Origin: a bacterium
Lineage (GTDB): Bacteria > UBA8248
DNA: 64,000 nucleotides
Assembly: GCA_022828125.1 (NCBI GenBank)
Contig: JAJEJD010000020.1
Location: 310,001-374,000, forward strand
Direction: 5' to 3'
Shown one piece after another: positions 44,594-53,172 of this stretch. Position numbers and translations under genes: made by a program. The notes beneath the pieces are model-generated. The model was not told where the DNA came from. It was given only the letters and a program-made list of their open reading frames with translations, and did not search any database. How positions within the stretch are numbered: position 1 is the first letter of the stretch; each line of letters begins with the position of its first letter.

Positions 44594-46462
44594 ATGTGGA
44601 CAGACGCCAAAAACGGGAACAACTCGGCAACTGATTACAAGTACAAAAGCGCTACCGTTGATCTGAATAGTGGAAGCATCACGATCGTGGATAAATCCTG
44701 TGCGGATTTGGAAGATTTTCTGGGCGGGATCGGCAGGCTTTTCAAAATCCTCGCCCACTACGATGTATCGGACCCTTACGCCCCCTCCTCCCCTCTCGTC
44801 ATGGAGCTTGGCTGCTTTTCGGGCACGAATCTGATGACAGGGCTCAGAACTTTTTTTGGAGGCTACAGCCCGTTAAAGAGTACGCTGGCCGGTGCGCCAT
44901 CGGCCATGTACTCGGCAGGCTCCGGCAAATTCGGCACCAAGGTGGCCTGCGCGGGCATCGATGAAATCATCTTTACCGGCAGGAGTGACAAGCCCGTCAC
45001 GCTGGTCATCAAGAGCGATACCCTGGGCGGACCCCCGAGCCTGGAACTCGTGGACGCCTCACCTCTCCTGGGATTGGATTCTCACGAAAAAACGATGGCG
45101 CTTGCCGATGAATACGACGACGCGCATTTCGCCGTCATCGGCCCGCCGGGGGAGAACTTTGAGACGAACCGCATGGCATCCATCGTCCTGAGCACGGAAA
45201 ACCAGCTCAAAACGCGAGAATGCAAGCCAAGATTCTGCGGACGCGGCGGTTTCGGCGGCGTGATGGGCTCCAAAAACCTCATCGCCATCGTCGCGCAGGC
45301 TCCCGATGACAAATCCGCCGTTACAAACGTCGTCAAAGAGGCGAACAAGGTCATCTCCCGGGGCGCCGGCTCCAAAAACTACCGCGACGCCCATAAGGCC
45401 GATGGCGGCGGCGGCACCTGGCGGAATATCGCGGGATTGCACCCCATGGGCTGTCTACCCGAGAGGAACTTCTGGGCACCGGGGAATGATGACGCCGTTC
45501 AGCTATACCGCGGCAGCTTTGAAGAACCCTACGTCATCAAAGACGAGTCCTGCTTCAAATGCGGCATCGCGTGCCACAAAAACATCTACGACAGGCCCGA
45601 GGGGGAGACGGCCGAGGGAAGAAAAGCGAAAAAAGGAAAATTCAGGGTTAAATTCGACTATGAGCCGCTCGACCTCATTACGGCGAACTGCGGAGTCTAT
45701 GACGCAGAAGAATCGCTCGAACTCGTGGAACTCGGTGACCGGATGGGTTATGACGCCATCAGTCTGGGCGCCACCATCAGCTACGCCATGGAGTGGAACG
45801 AGCGAAACCCCGACAAGCCAGTACTCGATGACATCCGCTTCGGCGATGCCAAAAAGATGGAGGAATTGATCCGCAAAGCGGCGGCGGGAGAGTGCGAGGA
45901 ACTGGCGCAAGGCACCATGCGTCTGGCCCAGCAATGCGGCGACCTCTCCTTCGCCATGCAGGGCAAGGGCCTCGAATACCCCGCCTATCTGCCTGAAACC
46001 AACCCCGGCTACCCCTGGGCGCTGGCCGGCGGACACATGAGCATGCGCACGTTCTTGCTTCTCATCCTCGACGGCCAGCAAACGGACATCGATTACTGGG
46101 AAAACGCCATCCTGAACGGCATCTACTATACGAGGGATGATCTCATCGGCACCTGCAAATTCGCAGGCGCGCCCAACGAGAATATCGTCGACAGCCTGAA
46201 CGACATGTTCGGCATGTCGTTGACCGAAGAAGACGTAAACCAGGCTATCAGGCGCTCGTACCTGAGAGGACGTCTACTGGAGAAAAAGGTGGGCTATACC
46301 GATGAGGAATATGACGTTCCAGCCCGTGTGTATGAGAGGGTGAACGAGAACGTCAAAATGCCCAGTTTCATCACGCGTGAGTTCATGGATGAGCTCAAAA
46401 AACGAACCGAGGCGAATTGGGACAGACTCACGGAGGAAGAGGGAATCGCTCTTCCGGCCTAA
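44594..46462 (+). CDS. Aldehyde ferredoxin oxidoreductase family (tungsten/molybdopterin) protein
   Basis: A 622-residue member of the AOR family, which oxidises aldehydes, or reduces acids, with ferredoxin using a bis-pyranopterin tungsten or molybdenum centre and one 4Fe-4S cluster. The cluster ligands are visible as Cys320, Cys323 and Cys327 (CFKCGIACHK) with Cys521 (GTCKFAG). The N-terminal pterin-binding domain includes CGRGGFGGVMGSKNL. A strong AGGAGGT site precedes the ATG. It lies 128 bases after the mutase gene and is closed by a strong terminator. Confidence 0.92.
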   Translation: MWTDAKNGNNSATDYKYKSATVDLNSGSITIVDKSCADLEDFLGGIGRLFKILAHYDVSDPYAPSSPLVMELGCFSGTNLMTGLRTFFGGYSPLKSTLAGAPSAMYSAGSGKFGTKVACAGIDEIIFTGRSDKPVTLVIKSDTLGGPPSLELVDASPLLGLDSHEKTMALADEYDDAHFAVIGPPGENFETNRMASIVLSTENQLKTRECKPRFCGRGGFGGVMGSKNLIAIVAQAPDDKSAVTNVVKEANKVISRGAGSKNYRDAHKADGGGGTWRNIAGLHPMGCLPERNFWAPGNDDAVQLYRGSFEEPYVIKDESCFKCGIACHKNIYDRPEGETAEGRKAKKGKFRVKFDYEPLDLITANCGVYDAEESLELVELGDRMGYDAISLGATISYAMEWNERNPDKPVLDDIRFGDAKKMEELIRKAAAGECEELAQGTMRLAQQCGDLSFAMQGKGLEYPAYLPETNPGYPWALAGGHMSMRTFLLLILDGQQTDIDYWENAILNGIYYTRDDLIGTCKFAGAPNENIVDSLNDMFGMSLTEEDVNQAIRRSYLRGRLLEKKVGYTDEEYDVPARVYERVNENVKMPSFITREFMDELKKRTEANWDRLTEEEGIALPA

Positions 46463-46479
46463 GTTCCTGAGCTAAATCT

Positions 46480-46518
46480 AAAACCCCCTCCGGGTGCCAC
46501 CGGAGGGGGTTTTCTTTT
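46480..46518 (+). terminator. Strong bidirectional rho-independent terminator
   Basis: A 14-base perfect stem (46480-46493 with 46500-46513) encloses a six-base loop and ends in a T-rich run. The opposite strand also ends in T's, so it can serve both the AOR gene and the converging queE gene. Confidence 0.92.
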
Positions 46519-46552
46519 CCTCGAACACCATGGAATTCCCTGTAGCCTGAAG

Positions 46553-47254
46553 CTATACCCCGCGCTTGTCCCCCCACAGTATGACGTGAAGCCTGGGTGT
46601 GAATCGATAGCCGCGCTCCATGGAAACCTCCGCCAGGGAGAGCAATCTGTGTTCCATCTGCGCGCGCGTTTTGCCTCCAGGCGAAATGATGATACGGCTT
46701 CGCGGAAAATCACCAAGACCGTATTTATCGAGAACTGCTTCAATTTCATCGAGTTCATCCGCGCGGTGAACCACGAACTTGAGGTAGGGTTCCTTTGCGC
46801 GGCGCAGCCAGTCGAGGGTTACAGGCTGTTTTTCCTCTGAAATTTGGGCCGACTGTAGTTTGGGCGAGACATTCCACTGGTCCACCCGTTCGAGAACGTC
46901 TTCAGACGGCGGAAGATGGCCCGCCGTTTCCACCTCCACTCTCAAACCCGCAGCATGAAGCGCCTCGATAAGCGTTGGAAACTGCGGGGATTCGAGCGGC
47001 TCTCCTCCCGTCACCACCACCTGGGCACCTTCGTGTTCCCGACAAAAATCCAGAATTTCCGCGATCGTAACCTCTTCCACCGGGGGCCCGGACCAGGAAT
47101 ACTTCGTATCGCACCAGACGCAGCCCACCGAACAGCCCATAAGGCGAATGAAGACGGACGGGCGGCCGATGGTCGCGCCCTCTCCCTGCAACGAGAAAAA
47201 AAGCGGATCCGCGAGCGATACCCGGAAATCCGCTTTTCCCTTGAGTTGAATCAT
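46553..47254 (-). CDS. queE: 7-carboxy-7-deazaguanine synthase QueE
   Basis: A 233-residue radical SAM enzyme that contracts 6-carboxytetrahydropterin to 7-carboxy-7-deazaguanine in queuosine biosynthesis. The cluster motif is Cys41-x3-Cys45-x2-Cys48 in GCSVGCVWCDTKYSW. FFSLQGEGATIGRPSVFIRL is the QueE N-terminal signature and VVTGGEP the SAM-binding strand. An in-frame GTG at 47278 would add eight residues; neither start has a good ribosome site. No other queuosine genes are near. Confidence 0.92.
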   Translation of the reverse strand: MIQLKGKADFRVSLADPLFFSLQGEGATIGRPSVFIRLMGCSVGCVWCDTKYSWSGPPVEEVTIAEILDFCREHEGAQVVVTGGEPLESPQFPTLIEALHAAGLRVEVETAGHLPPSEDVLERVDQWNVSPKLQSAQISEEKQPVTLDWLRRAKEPYLKFVVHRADELDEIEAVLDKYGLGDFPRSRIIISPGGKTRAQMEHRLLSLAEVSMERGYRFTPRLHVILWGDKRGV

Positions 47255-47323
47255 CACGTCAGGCCCGCTTTTGCACACATGGTCTCAGGCTCTCGACGAA
47301 AACGCCGAAATACTAATCCCCAA

Positions 47324-47605
47324 TTAGGCCAACGCCGCCGCGACGATGAGCGCCACGCCGATGAAAATCGCACCCACGACGATTCCGACCGCCCTGTTCT
47401 GATCCTTCGACAGAGCATCGTTCACCGAGAACGGCGTAATCCACTCGAAAATCTTGTAGCCGATCATCAGCAAAGCGATGCCGACCAGACCATAGACTAT
47501 CGAAAGCAAGAGCCCCGTGCCGACGCCCATACGAGGCATCCCCTGAGCGAACGCCAAAGTTGGCGTCATCAGACTTAAAACGGCTGCAATCGCGATTTTT
47601 TTCAT
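47324..47605 (-). CDS. DUF350 family small membrane protein
   Basis: A 93-residue protein with a cleavable-looking signal peptide (residues 1-21, ending AFA-Q) and two membrane segments. YGLVGIALLMIGYKIFEWITPF and AVGIVVGAIFIGVALIVAAA match DUF350/YjfL. The family often accompanies polyamine- or ATP-grasp-related membrane gene sets, but its function is unknown. The Gly/Arg-rich gene starts upstream on the same strand, 31 bases away. Confidence 0.82.
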   Translation of the reverse strand: MKKIAIAAVLSLMTPTLAFAQGMPRMGVGTGLLLSIVYGLVGIALLMIGYKIFEWITPFSVNDALSKDQNRAVGIVVGAIFIGVALIVAAALA

Positions 47606-47636
47606 GAGAAAACTCCTTGTCGAGTAAAAGTAGTAT

Positions 47637-48068
47637 TCAACGTCGAGACATCATTCTCAAAATGAAGAGCAAGAGGAGCGGAAAGAGCAGCATCCGTCCC
47701 AGCCCGAAAAGACCGAGCCCACCGAATCCCCATCCTCCGAGCATTCCCAAACCCATTCCCATGCCGAATCCGCCCAAACCGCGTCGGCCCGCGAACCCTC
47801 GGCTGTAGCCCCGGCCATAACTTCGCCTCGAAAATGAACGCGCGCCGAAGGACCGCATGCGCCCAAACCCGCCGAACGAACGGCCCCCGCCGAAACGTCT
47901 GGCTTCCGCAATGGTTGGACTCAAAACGAGGGCGGCGGTGATGGCAGAAGCTCCCACCGCGCCGCGGGCGACGGGCGTAAACGAAGCGGGGGCAAGCACA
48001 ATGAATGCGCCTGCAAAAACGACCGAGAGGCAATAGACGGGGCGAAACAAATATGACGCTGTTTTCAA
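47637..48068 (-). CDS. Gly/Arg-rich membrane protein of unknown function
   Basis: A 143-residue protein with an N-terminal hydrophobic region (about 10-55, one or two segments), a Gly/Phe/Arg/Ser-rich linker (about 57-105) and a C-terminal hydrophobic segment (about 105-138) ending in basic residues. This layout resembles the N-terminal half of bacterial Tim44-like proteins without the Tim44 domain. I do not recognise a defined family. Codon use is normal and the frame is uninterrupted; it probably shares an operon with the DUF350 gene. Confidence 0.6.
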   Translation of the reverse strand: MKTASYLFRPVYCLSVVFAGAFIVLAPASFTPVARGAVGASAITAALVLSPTIAEARRFGGGRSFGGFGRMRSFGARSFSRRSYGRGYSRGFAGRRGLGGFGMGMGLGMLGGWGFGGLGLFGLGRMLLFPLLLLFILRMMSRR

Positions 48069-48145
48069 TGCGGCCTCGAAGCAGGGGCGGTCGAAACTAC
48101 AGAAACAGCCTAGCAGGGCGTGCTCATTATCTCAATCTCTCGTTT

Positions 48146-48925
48146 TCAGTCCCATCTCCTGCCCGGCATGTGGTTGTATACGCTGTTCAGGATGCCTCCG
48201 TCGATGTCGAGGCGCGAAGCCGTGATCCAGTCTGATTCCTCGGACAGCAGGAACAAGATGCCGTGCGCGATATCCACCGGCTGGCCCACGCGGCCGAGAG
48301 GCGTCACGTCGCTTCTGCCCTTTTTAATTTCAGGGTCTTGTAAGTAAGCAGTCAGCGGCGTTTCTGTATGGCCGGGGCATACGGCGTTCACGCGAATTCC
48401 CTTGCGCGCCCATTCGATGCCCAACTGCTTGGAGAGCATGATGATGCCCGCCTTCACCGTGCTGTACGCGCCCGACATCCCGTAAGGCTGAACCCCCGCG
48501 TTCGAAGACAGATTCACCATGACGCCGGGCCTTTCGTTCTCTATCAGCCAGCGGCCAGCCGCCTGGCACATCAGGAACATGCCGGTAAGACCCACGTCCA
48601 CCACCATTTTCCAGCTCGCCAGAGGCAGATCGACCAGCGGGGCCGGGTCCATCTTGATGGCGCAGTTTACGAGGTGGTCCAGACCGCCGAACTCGCCCAC
48701 AGCGCGCTCCACCGCCGCCTGGCAGGAGCCTTCATCCGTCACGTCGAGCCGCTGATACACCGCTTTATCCTTGCCGAGCCTGGCTTCCAGCTCGACGCCC
48801 AGTTCATCATTCACGTCGCCGATAAGCACTCGGCCGCCTTGTTCCACGTACATTTCACACGTCTTGGCGCCGATGCCCCGGGCGCCCCCGGCAACGATGC
48901 ACACATTTCCATCGAAACGGCTCAT
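48146..48925 (-). CDS. Short-chain dehydrogenase/reductase (SDR), second of a tandem pair
   Basis: A 259-residue classical SDR using NAD(P)H. VAGGARGIGAKTCE is the GxxxGIG dinucleotide loop. The catalytic Ser is in VNLSSNAG, and Tyr and Lys are in YSTVKAG. It starts 15 bases after the neighbouring SDR gene, and both proteins end in a similar tail (HMPGRRWD here, HTPGRNWG there), so they are tandem duplicates. Substrate unknown. Confidence 0.9.
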   Translation of the reverse strand: MSRFDGNVCIVAGGARGIGAKTCEMYVEQGGRVLIGDVNDELGVELEARLGKDKAVYQRLDVTDEGSCQAAVERAVGEFGGLDHLVNCAIKMDPAPLVDLPLASWKMVVDVGLTGMFLMCQAAGRWLIENERPGVMVNLSSNAGVQPYGMSGAYSTVKAGIIMLSKQLGIEWARKGIRVNAVCPGHTETPLTAYLQDPEIKKGRSDVTPLGRVGQPVDIAHGILFLLSEESDWITASRLDIDGGILNSVYNHMPGRRWD

Positions 48926-48940
48926 GCGGAACCTCCTCTC

Positions 48941-49747
48941 TCAAGTCGTCTTATACTCTATTTTCCTGCCGCCCCAGTTTCTGCCGGGCGTATGAATCAT
49001 CTTGCTCTCCACCTGCCCGCCGTCGATCGGCAGATTCGCCGCCGTGATGTACCTCGCCCGGTCCGAGAGCAGGAACACGCATCCCTCCGCGATGTCCTCA
49101 GGCGTGGCCACGCGGCCCATCGGCACGACGGCGGCTCGACCCGCCGCGATCTCGGGGTCCTGGAACATGGCCTCGGTCATCGGGGTGCGCACCTGACCCG
49201 GGGAGACGGTGTTCGCGCGAACGCCGCGATCGCCCCACTCCACGCCGAAGAGCTTGCTGAGCATGATCGCCCCCGACTTGCATATGCTGTATGCGCCCGC
49301 GAGGGGATAGGTCTGCATCCCGCCGATGGAGGAGACGAAGACGATGGAGCCTGCGCCCTTCTCCAGCATCACCCTTCCCGCCGCCTGGGCGCAGAGAAAA
49401 TAGCCCTTGAGCCCGATGTCCATCACCATGTCCCAGTCGGCCTCGGGCAAATCCTCCAGTTTTCCCGGCACGAGCTTGATCGCGCAGCAGACGAGTCCGT
49501 CAATCGTCCCGAAGGCGTCCAGGGCTTCCGCCGCCATGCGCTCCGCGTCCGCTTTTTTCGAGGTGTCCATCTCGATCAGGATCGCCTTAACGCCTTGTTT
49601 TTCAACCATCGAGACCGTCTCGGCGGCCGTTTCGGGGTTTATATCGGCGACGGCGACGTCGGCGCCCTCGGCGGCGGCGAGAACGCACGTGGCGCGGCCG
49701 ATGCCGCTGCCGCCTCCCGTTACGATGACCTTCTTGCCTTCGAGCAT
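48941..49747 (-). CDS. Short-chain dehydrogenase/reductase (SDR), first of a tandem pair
   Basis: A 268-residue classical SDR. VTGGGSGIGRATCV binds the dinucleotide, VFVSSIGG carries the catalytic Ser, and YSICKSG the Tyr and Lys. An acidic residue after strand 2 (VADINPETA) favours NAD. Paralogous to the SDR gene 15 bases downstream and likely co-transcribed. Only an AT-rich repeat-filled stretch lies upstream. Confidence 0.9.
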   Translation of the reverse strand: MLEGKKVIVTGGGSGIGRATCVLAAAEGADVAVADINPETAAETVSMVEKQGVKAILIEMDTSKKADAERMAAEALDAFGTIDGLVCCAIKLVPGKLEDLPEADWDMVMDIGLKGYFLCAQAAGRVMLEKGAGSIVFVSSIGGMQTYPLAGAYSICKSGAIMLSKLFGVEWGDRGVRANTVSPGQVRTPMTEAMFQDPEIAAGRAAVVPMGRVATPEDIAEGCVFLLSDRARYITAANLPIDGGQVESKMIHTPGRNWGGRKIEYKTT

Positions 49748-50243
49748 GGCGCGCGATCCTCCAAAGAGTTATTATTCAACACGTTATGGCGCATGAAAAC
49801 CCTGTGAACCACATTTTACGCGAGAGCCGCCCCGCGGGCCAGCGCCTTACGTTCCAGATAAATACGATTCTTACAACATATTACATTACAACAAATTATA
49901 TGCGATACCTGATTTCGTTTCGAGACGCGCAAAGTGCGCGCATTAATTTCCGGAAATTTATCGAAAAACCCCGTGAATTTATCGTATTTTATCGTATTTT
50001 TCGGAAATTCCGAAGGTGGGTATTGCGGGTCCCGGAGAGGCCGGCCCGCTCCCGGGCACCTCGGAAGGCCAGCACCGCATCCGCCCTCAGATGGCGGGTG
50101 CAGTCCCGGGTCGCCGAGACGTTCATACGCCCCACGCGGGCGGAGGAATCCTGCCATACGCCGGGGTCCCCTCGATGACGCCAAATGCGGGCAAATGCGC
50201 ACTACGGGCGCGAGCCTCCATTCACGCCTCCTTGCAATCGAGC
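49748..50243. other. Gene-free stretch with AT-rich palindrome cluster
   Basis: No convincing gene. It contains two direct TTACAACA copies 15 bases apart (49871-49878, 49886-49893) and a reverse-strand TATAAT (49900-49895) without a good -35. Further on are a CGCGCA/TGCGCG hairpin (49926-49940), a perfect 14-base palindrome (49945-49958), a tandem 10-mer ATCGTATTTT (49981-50000) and a 7-1-7 inverted repeat (50000-50014). The rest (50030-50243) is GC-rich and featureless. Confidence 0.6.
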
Positions 50244-50681
50244 CTACTTCCCCGGCAGCACCTTGATGGAGATGGTCGCCGCCCACCTCTTCCCGAAGGA
50301 GCGGTGCAGGCCGTCTGCGAACTGCATCGTGAGCTTGTAGTCGCCCGGCGCCAGCTTGATGGAGGCCTCCGTCTGCCCCTTTCCGTAGTGCAAGTGAATT
50401 TTGTCGGTGGGGATCACCTTGCCCTTGCGCATGGGCCCCTGGTTCAGGAGGATGTGGTGATGCCCGGTTCCCTTCACCACCTTGCCCGAGGCCTTGATGG
50501 TCATGCCCTTCATGCCCATCACGACCTTGACGGGGCTCGTCACCTGCGCGCCGTCCTTGGGCTCGATGAACCAGACGCCGTCTTTCATCATCTTCTTCTC
50601 GGCCCCCTGCGCATATCCCGCAAACGCCAGAGACGCCGCCAACCCCAAGACGAACAATCCATAAAACACTCCTCTGCTCAT
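50244..50681 (-). CDS. DUF4399 domain protein, exported
   Basis: A 145-residue protein with a signal peptide (about residues 1-27, ending near AQGAEK) and a DUF4399 beta-sandwich. FIEPKDGAQVTSPVKVVMGMKG begins the domain, and GTGHHHILLN and ADGLHRSFGKRWAATISI are its conserved His-containing strands. It is presumably periplasmic; function unknown. The ATG at 50681 has a clear AAGGAG; an upstream in-frame ATG does not. Confidence 0.85.
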   Translation of the reverse strand: MSRGVFYGLFVLGLAASLAFAGYAQGAEKKMMKDGVWFIEPKDGAQVTSPVKVVMGMKGMTIKASGKVVKGTGHHHILLNQGPMRKGKVIPTDKIHLHYGKGQTEASIKLAPGDYKLTMQFADGLHRSFGKRWAATISIKVLPGK

Positions 50682-51001
50682 TTGGGACTCCTTTCCGGCT
50701 CCCATCGGAGAGCCTGCAAGCGATACTTGATGGGCTCGTCGCCCGGAAATGATTCGAGCAATTCCAGATCAGTATAACGCAAGGAGGGTTAGAGTCCACG
50801 AAAAATGCGGGTTGCTTGAGGGTTATTGCCGACCGATGAAGTTGCAGGGACAGGTCGCGGCCTGTCCCTCGCCCTGAAAACCACCCCCCCATCGAGACCG
50901 GCTCCGTCACCGGAATGACGGCGGGGCGGGCGGCCTCGGCCCATGCGGGAGAAGAACCGCCCTCATCCGGATGAATCGGCGCGCCCCGGATGCCGTCGAG
51001 A
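50682..51001. other. Gene-free stretch with one hairpin
   Basis: No gene is supported. The only structure is a perfect 9-base stem (50846-50854 with 50861-50869) around a six-base loop, without a T-run. It could end transcription of the lipoprotein gene upstream on the reverse strand. Confidence 0.5.
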
Positions 51002-51994
51002 TTACGGGGAGCCGCTCGACACGGGGTCGTCGGGATTGCCAGGCGCCGCCTCAGGCTCGACGGCGGCGCTGAATGCGCCCAGGAGCGAGACGCTCCCGTC
51101 GTCCGCGGCGAAGCCGAACGTCCCGCCCATCGTCCGGCCCTTGCCGTCGGACCAGCGCGCGCCCCACTTGCCGCCGCCCGGTATGCCGCCGCCTGCGTCC
51201 GAGGCCGTCGTATCCCCGCCGAACGGCTCGCCTTGCGGCGAAAAAGGGGCCGCGCCGAGGCTCACCGAAAAGCCCTCGATCGCCTTCCCGGCGAGGGAGC
51301 GGAACTTCTCCACCCGGCCGTTCACCGTGTTCGCGCCGAAGTCGGCGACCATCTCCACGTCGGCCACGAACTTCGCCGCCGCCCCGTTCGCGGCGCGCAG
51401 GCCCACCGCGTCGCCCTCGTAGGTGGCCGTGCCGGTCGGGGACGTGGCGTCGAAAGCCGCCGCCGGTATCTCCGGGCTCCGGCTCCAGAACGCGCCGGCC
51501 TCGTCCGCCGTGGCCCACACGCCGAGCAGTTCGTGCGGGTAGCTCGACAGGTCCGGCTCGATGCCGGGTATCAGGTCGGTGAACAGGGCGAGGCGGATGT
51601 CCTGATCCGGCGTTTTGGGCACGCTCGCGACGAGGCGGTCTTCGTCGTCCCTCACCTCGTAGACGAGGCTTCCGCCCTCGTCGCGAACCACGCTCACCGA
51701 CATCTCGTCGGCCGTCCGCCCGTTCTCGACCGAAGAGGATTGAGAGGCGCCGTTCGGGACCGCCCGCGCCGCGCGGGCCAGCGCTTCGGCGACCTCCGGG
51801 CCGAAGTCGGCTTCCGCTCCGATAATCGGCGACAGGTTGGACGACTCCAGGCGCGGGCCGGGCGTCGGCTCGCCGCCGGACGCGGGAGGCGTCGGTTCCA
51901 TGCGGGCGCCGCCTCCTCCCCCGCCGCAGCCGGACAGCGCCAGGGCGAGGCACAAGGCCGCCGCGAGCGCCATGATTCGAATGTCTCTGGGCAT
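51002..51994 (-). CDS. TbpB-like surface lipoprotein, copy A
   Basis: A 330-residue lipoprotein. The signal ends in LALSGC with lipidated Cys23, followed at once by a polyglycine run. Polyglycine after the lipid cysteine is typical of surface-exposed TbpB/fHbp-type lipoproteins. A C-terminal beta-barrel with GTATYEGDAVGL, FGANTVNGRVEKF and GGTFGFAADDGSVSLLGAF matches the TbpB-type handle/barrel repeats. AAGGAG precedes the ATG. Two further members lie at the right end of the window. The ligand is unknown; no TbpA receptor or Slam translocon gene is visible here. Confidence 0.8.
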   Translation of the reverse strand: MPRDIRIMALAAALCLALALSGCGGGGGGARMEPTPPASGGEPTPGPRLESSNLSPIIGAEADFGPEVAEALARAARAVPNGASQSSSVENGRTADEMSVSVVRDEGGSLVYEVRDDEDRLVASVPKTPDQDIRLALFTDLIPGIEPDLSSYPHELLGVWATADEAGAFWSRSPEIPAAAFDATSPTGTATYEGDAVGLRAANGAAAKFVADVEMVADFGANTVNGRVEKFRSLAGKAIEGFSVSLGAAPFSPQGEPFGGDTTASDAGGGIPGGGKWGARWSDGKGRTMGGTFGFAADDGSVSLLGAFSAAVEPEAAPGNPDDPVSSGSP

Positions 51995-52043
51995 CGTTCG
52001 TCTCCTTCTCCCGATATCACTGAAAGGCGCCGGCGAAAGGGTG

Positions 52044-52217
52044 TCACGCCCATCGCCGGGTTCGCGTCCGTGGATGCCCCTGAAATGTGAAAAGTCCGCT
52101 ATCGAAAAGCAACTTTTTTAACGCTCGCGCTCCCGCCGCGTCGTGAAGCGGGGCGACGAGGGTTGGGGAGGCGTAGAGGCAGGCGATGAGAGCGATAAAG
52201 GTCAAGCGGTGGAGCAT
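52044..52217 (-). pseudogene. Truncated remnant of an ankyrin-repeat protein gene
   Basis: A 57-codon frame starts with an intact GGAGG site and a signal peptide (FIALIACLYASPTLVAPLHDAA) that closely copies the neighbouring ankyrin gene's start (FIALALCLYASPAVAAPLHDAA). After LHDAA the similarity ends within about ten residues and unrelated sequence runs to a stop. It is best read as a tandem copy that lost nearly all its repeats. Transcription and export of a tiny peptide remain possible. Confidence 0.7.
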
Positions 52218-52248
52218 GAAGTGTCCTCCGCATCCAGGAATTGGGCCA

Positions 52249-53013
52249 TCATTCATGCGCGCCGCGGGCTTTCAGCACCTCGACCACCTCATGAAACGGC
52301 GCCTTGTTCCCGCCGGGCGCCTTGAGGCGGAACCGGGCCGCTCTGAGCGGCGTCTGGTCGCGCCCGTCTTTCGCGTTCACGTCGGCGCCCGCATCGAGCA
52401 GAACCCGGGCGGCCTCCGCACTTCCTCCAAAAACCGCCCAGTGGAGCGGGGTCTTCCAGTGCTTCGCGTCTCTGGCCTCGAGCCTTGCGCCGCCTTTGAG
52501 GAGAAGTTTCACCACCTGCGCCCGCCCGTTCCCCGCCGCCACGTGCAGCGGCGTCAGCCCGTTCGCGCCCGCCGCGTTCACGTCCGCACCGCCTTTGAGG
52601 AGCGCGCGGACTCCCGCCGCGCTCCCTTTCATCGCCGCGCCGTGCAGCGCCGTCAGGCCCGCCTTGTCCCGCCCGTCCGGCTTCGCGCCCCCGCGAATCA
52701 GCGCGGCCACCGCCGCCCCGTGCCCCCGGAACGCCGCCCAGTCGAGCGGCGCCTTTCCGATCTTGTCCCTCGCGTTCACGTCCGCCCCGCCCGAGATGAG
52801 GGCTTCGATTCCCGCCGCGTCTCCTTTTATCGCCGCATAAAAAAGCGGCGTCATGCCCAGGCGGTCCCGCTCGTTCGCGTCCGCCCCGCCTTTGAGCAGC
52901 GCCTTGATCCGCGCCGCTTCGCCCTTTATCGCCGCATCGTGAAGTGGCGCGGCGACGGCGGGAGAGGCGTACAGGCAGAGCGCAAGAGCGATAAAGATCA
53001 TTCGGCGGAGCAT
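52249..53013 (-). CDS. Exported ankyrin-repeat protein
   Basis: A 254-residue protein with a signal peptide (about 1-20, cleavage after AVAA) and seven consecutive ankyrin repeats, for example GMTPLFYAAIKGDAAGIEAL and GLTPLHVAAGNGRAQVVKLL. The final repeat has a short insertion (RLKAPGGNK) before its second helix. It would act as a periplasmic or secreted binding protein. AGGAG lies seven bases before ATG 53013; an earlier in-frame start is not supported. A decayed paralogue lies 31 bases downstream. Confidence 0.9.
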   Translation of the reverse strand: MLRRMIFIALALCLYASPAVAAPLHDAAIKGEAARIKALLKGGADANERDRLGMTPLFYAAIKGDAAGIEALISGGADVNARDKIGKAPLDWAAFRGHGAAVAALIRGGAKPDGRDKAGLTALHGAAMKGSAAGVRALLKGGADVNAAGANGLTPLHVAAGNGRAQVVKLLLKGGARLEARDAKHWKTPLHWAVFGGSAEAARVLLDAGADVNAKDGRDQTPLRAARFRLKAPGGNKAPFHEVVEVLKARGAHE

Positions 53014-53111
53014 GGGGTGTCTCCTATCTAAAGCGCGGAGGTGTGATTCGCAATTCACGCGCGCCGTGGGTTTTCAATATCTAGGTGATTTGCAGGATAC
53101 AACGATTCAAA

Positions 53112-53140
53112 TTGACAATCATCACCCACCGTCTCATAAA
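53112..53140 (+). promoter_or_regulatory. Candidate promoter of the Mrr gene
   Basis: A perfect TTGACA (53112-53117), a 17-base spacer, and CATAAA (53135-53140, four of six matches). Transcription would start about 25 bases before the chosen start codon. Confidence 0.55.
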
Positions 53141-53172
53141 CGATGGAGACAAAAACGACGAGGAGGGGGAAA

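Noticed and set aside
48368-49807. Long plus-strand open frame (479 codons) opposite the SDR genes
   Set aside because: It is antisense to two well-supported SDR genes, has no family features and is rich in Arg, His and Ala as expected from GC-biased third positions.
49786-50178. Plus-strand frame through the AT-rich palindrome cluster
   Set aside because: Low-complexity Tyr/Thr then Arg-rich product, no ribosome site, no family resemblance.
50990-52090. Plus-strand open frame (366 codons) opposite lipoprotein copy A
   Set aside because: Arg-rich shadow of the lipoprotein gene, which has a ribosome site, signal peptide and lipobox.
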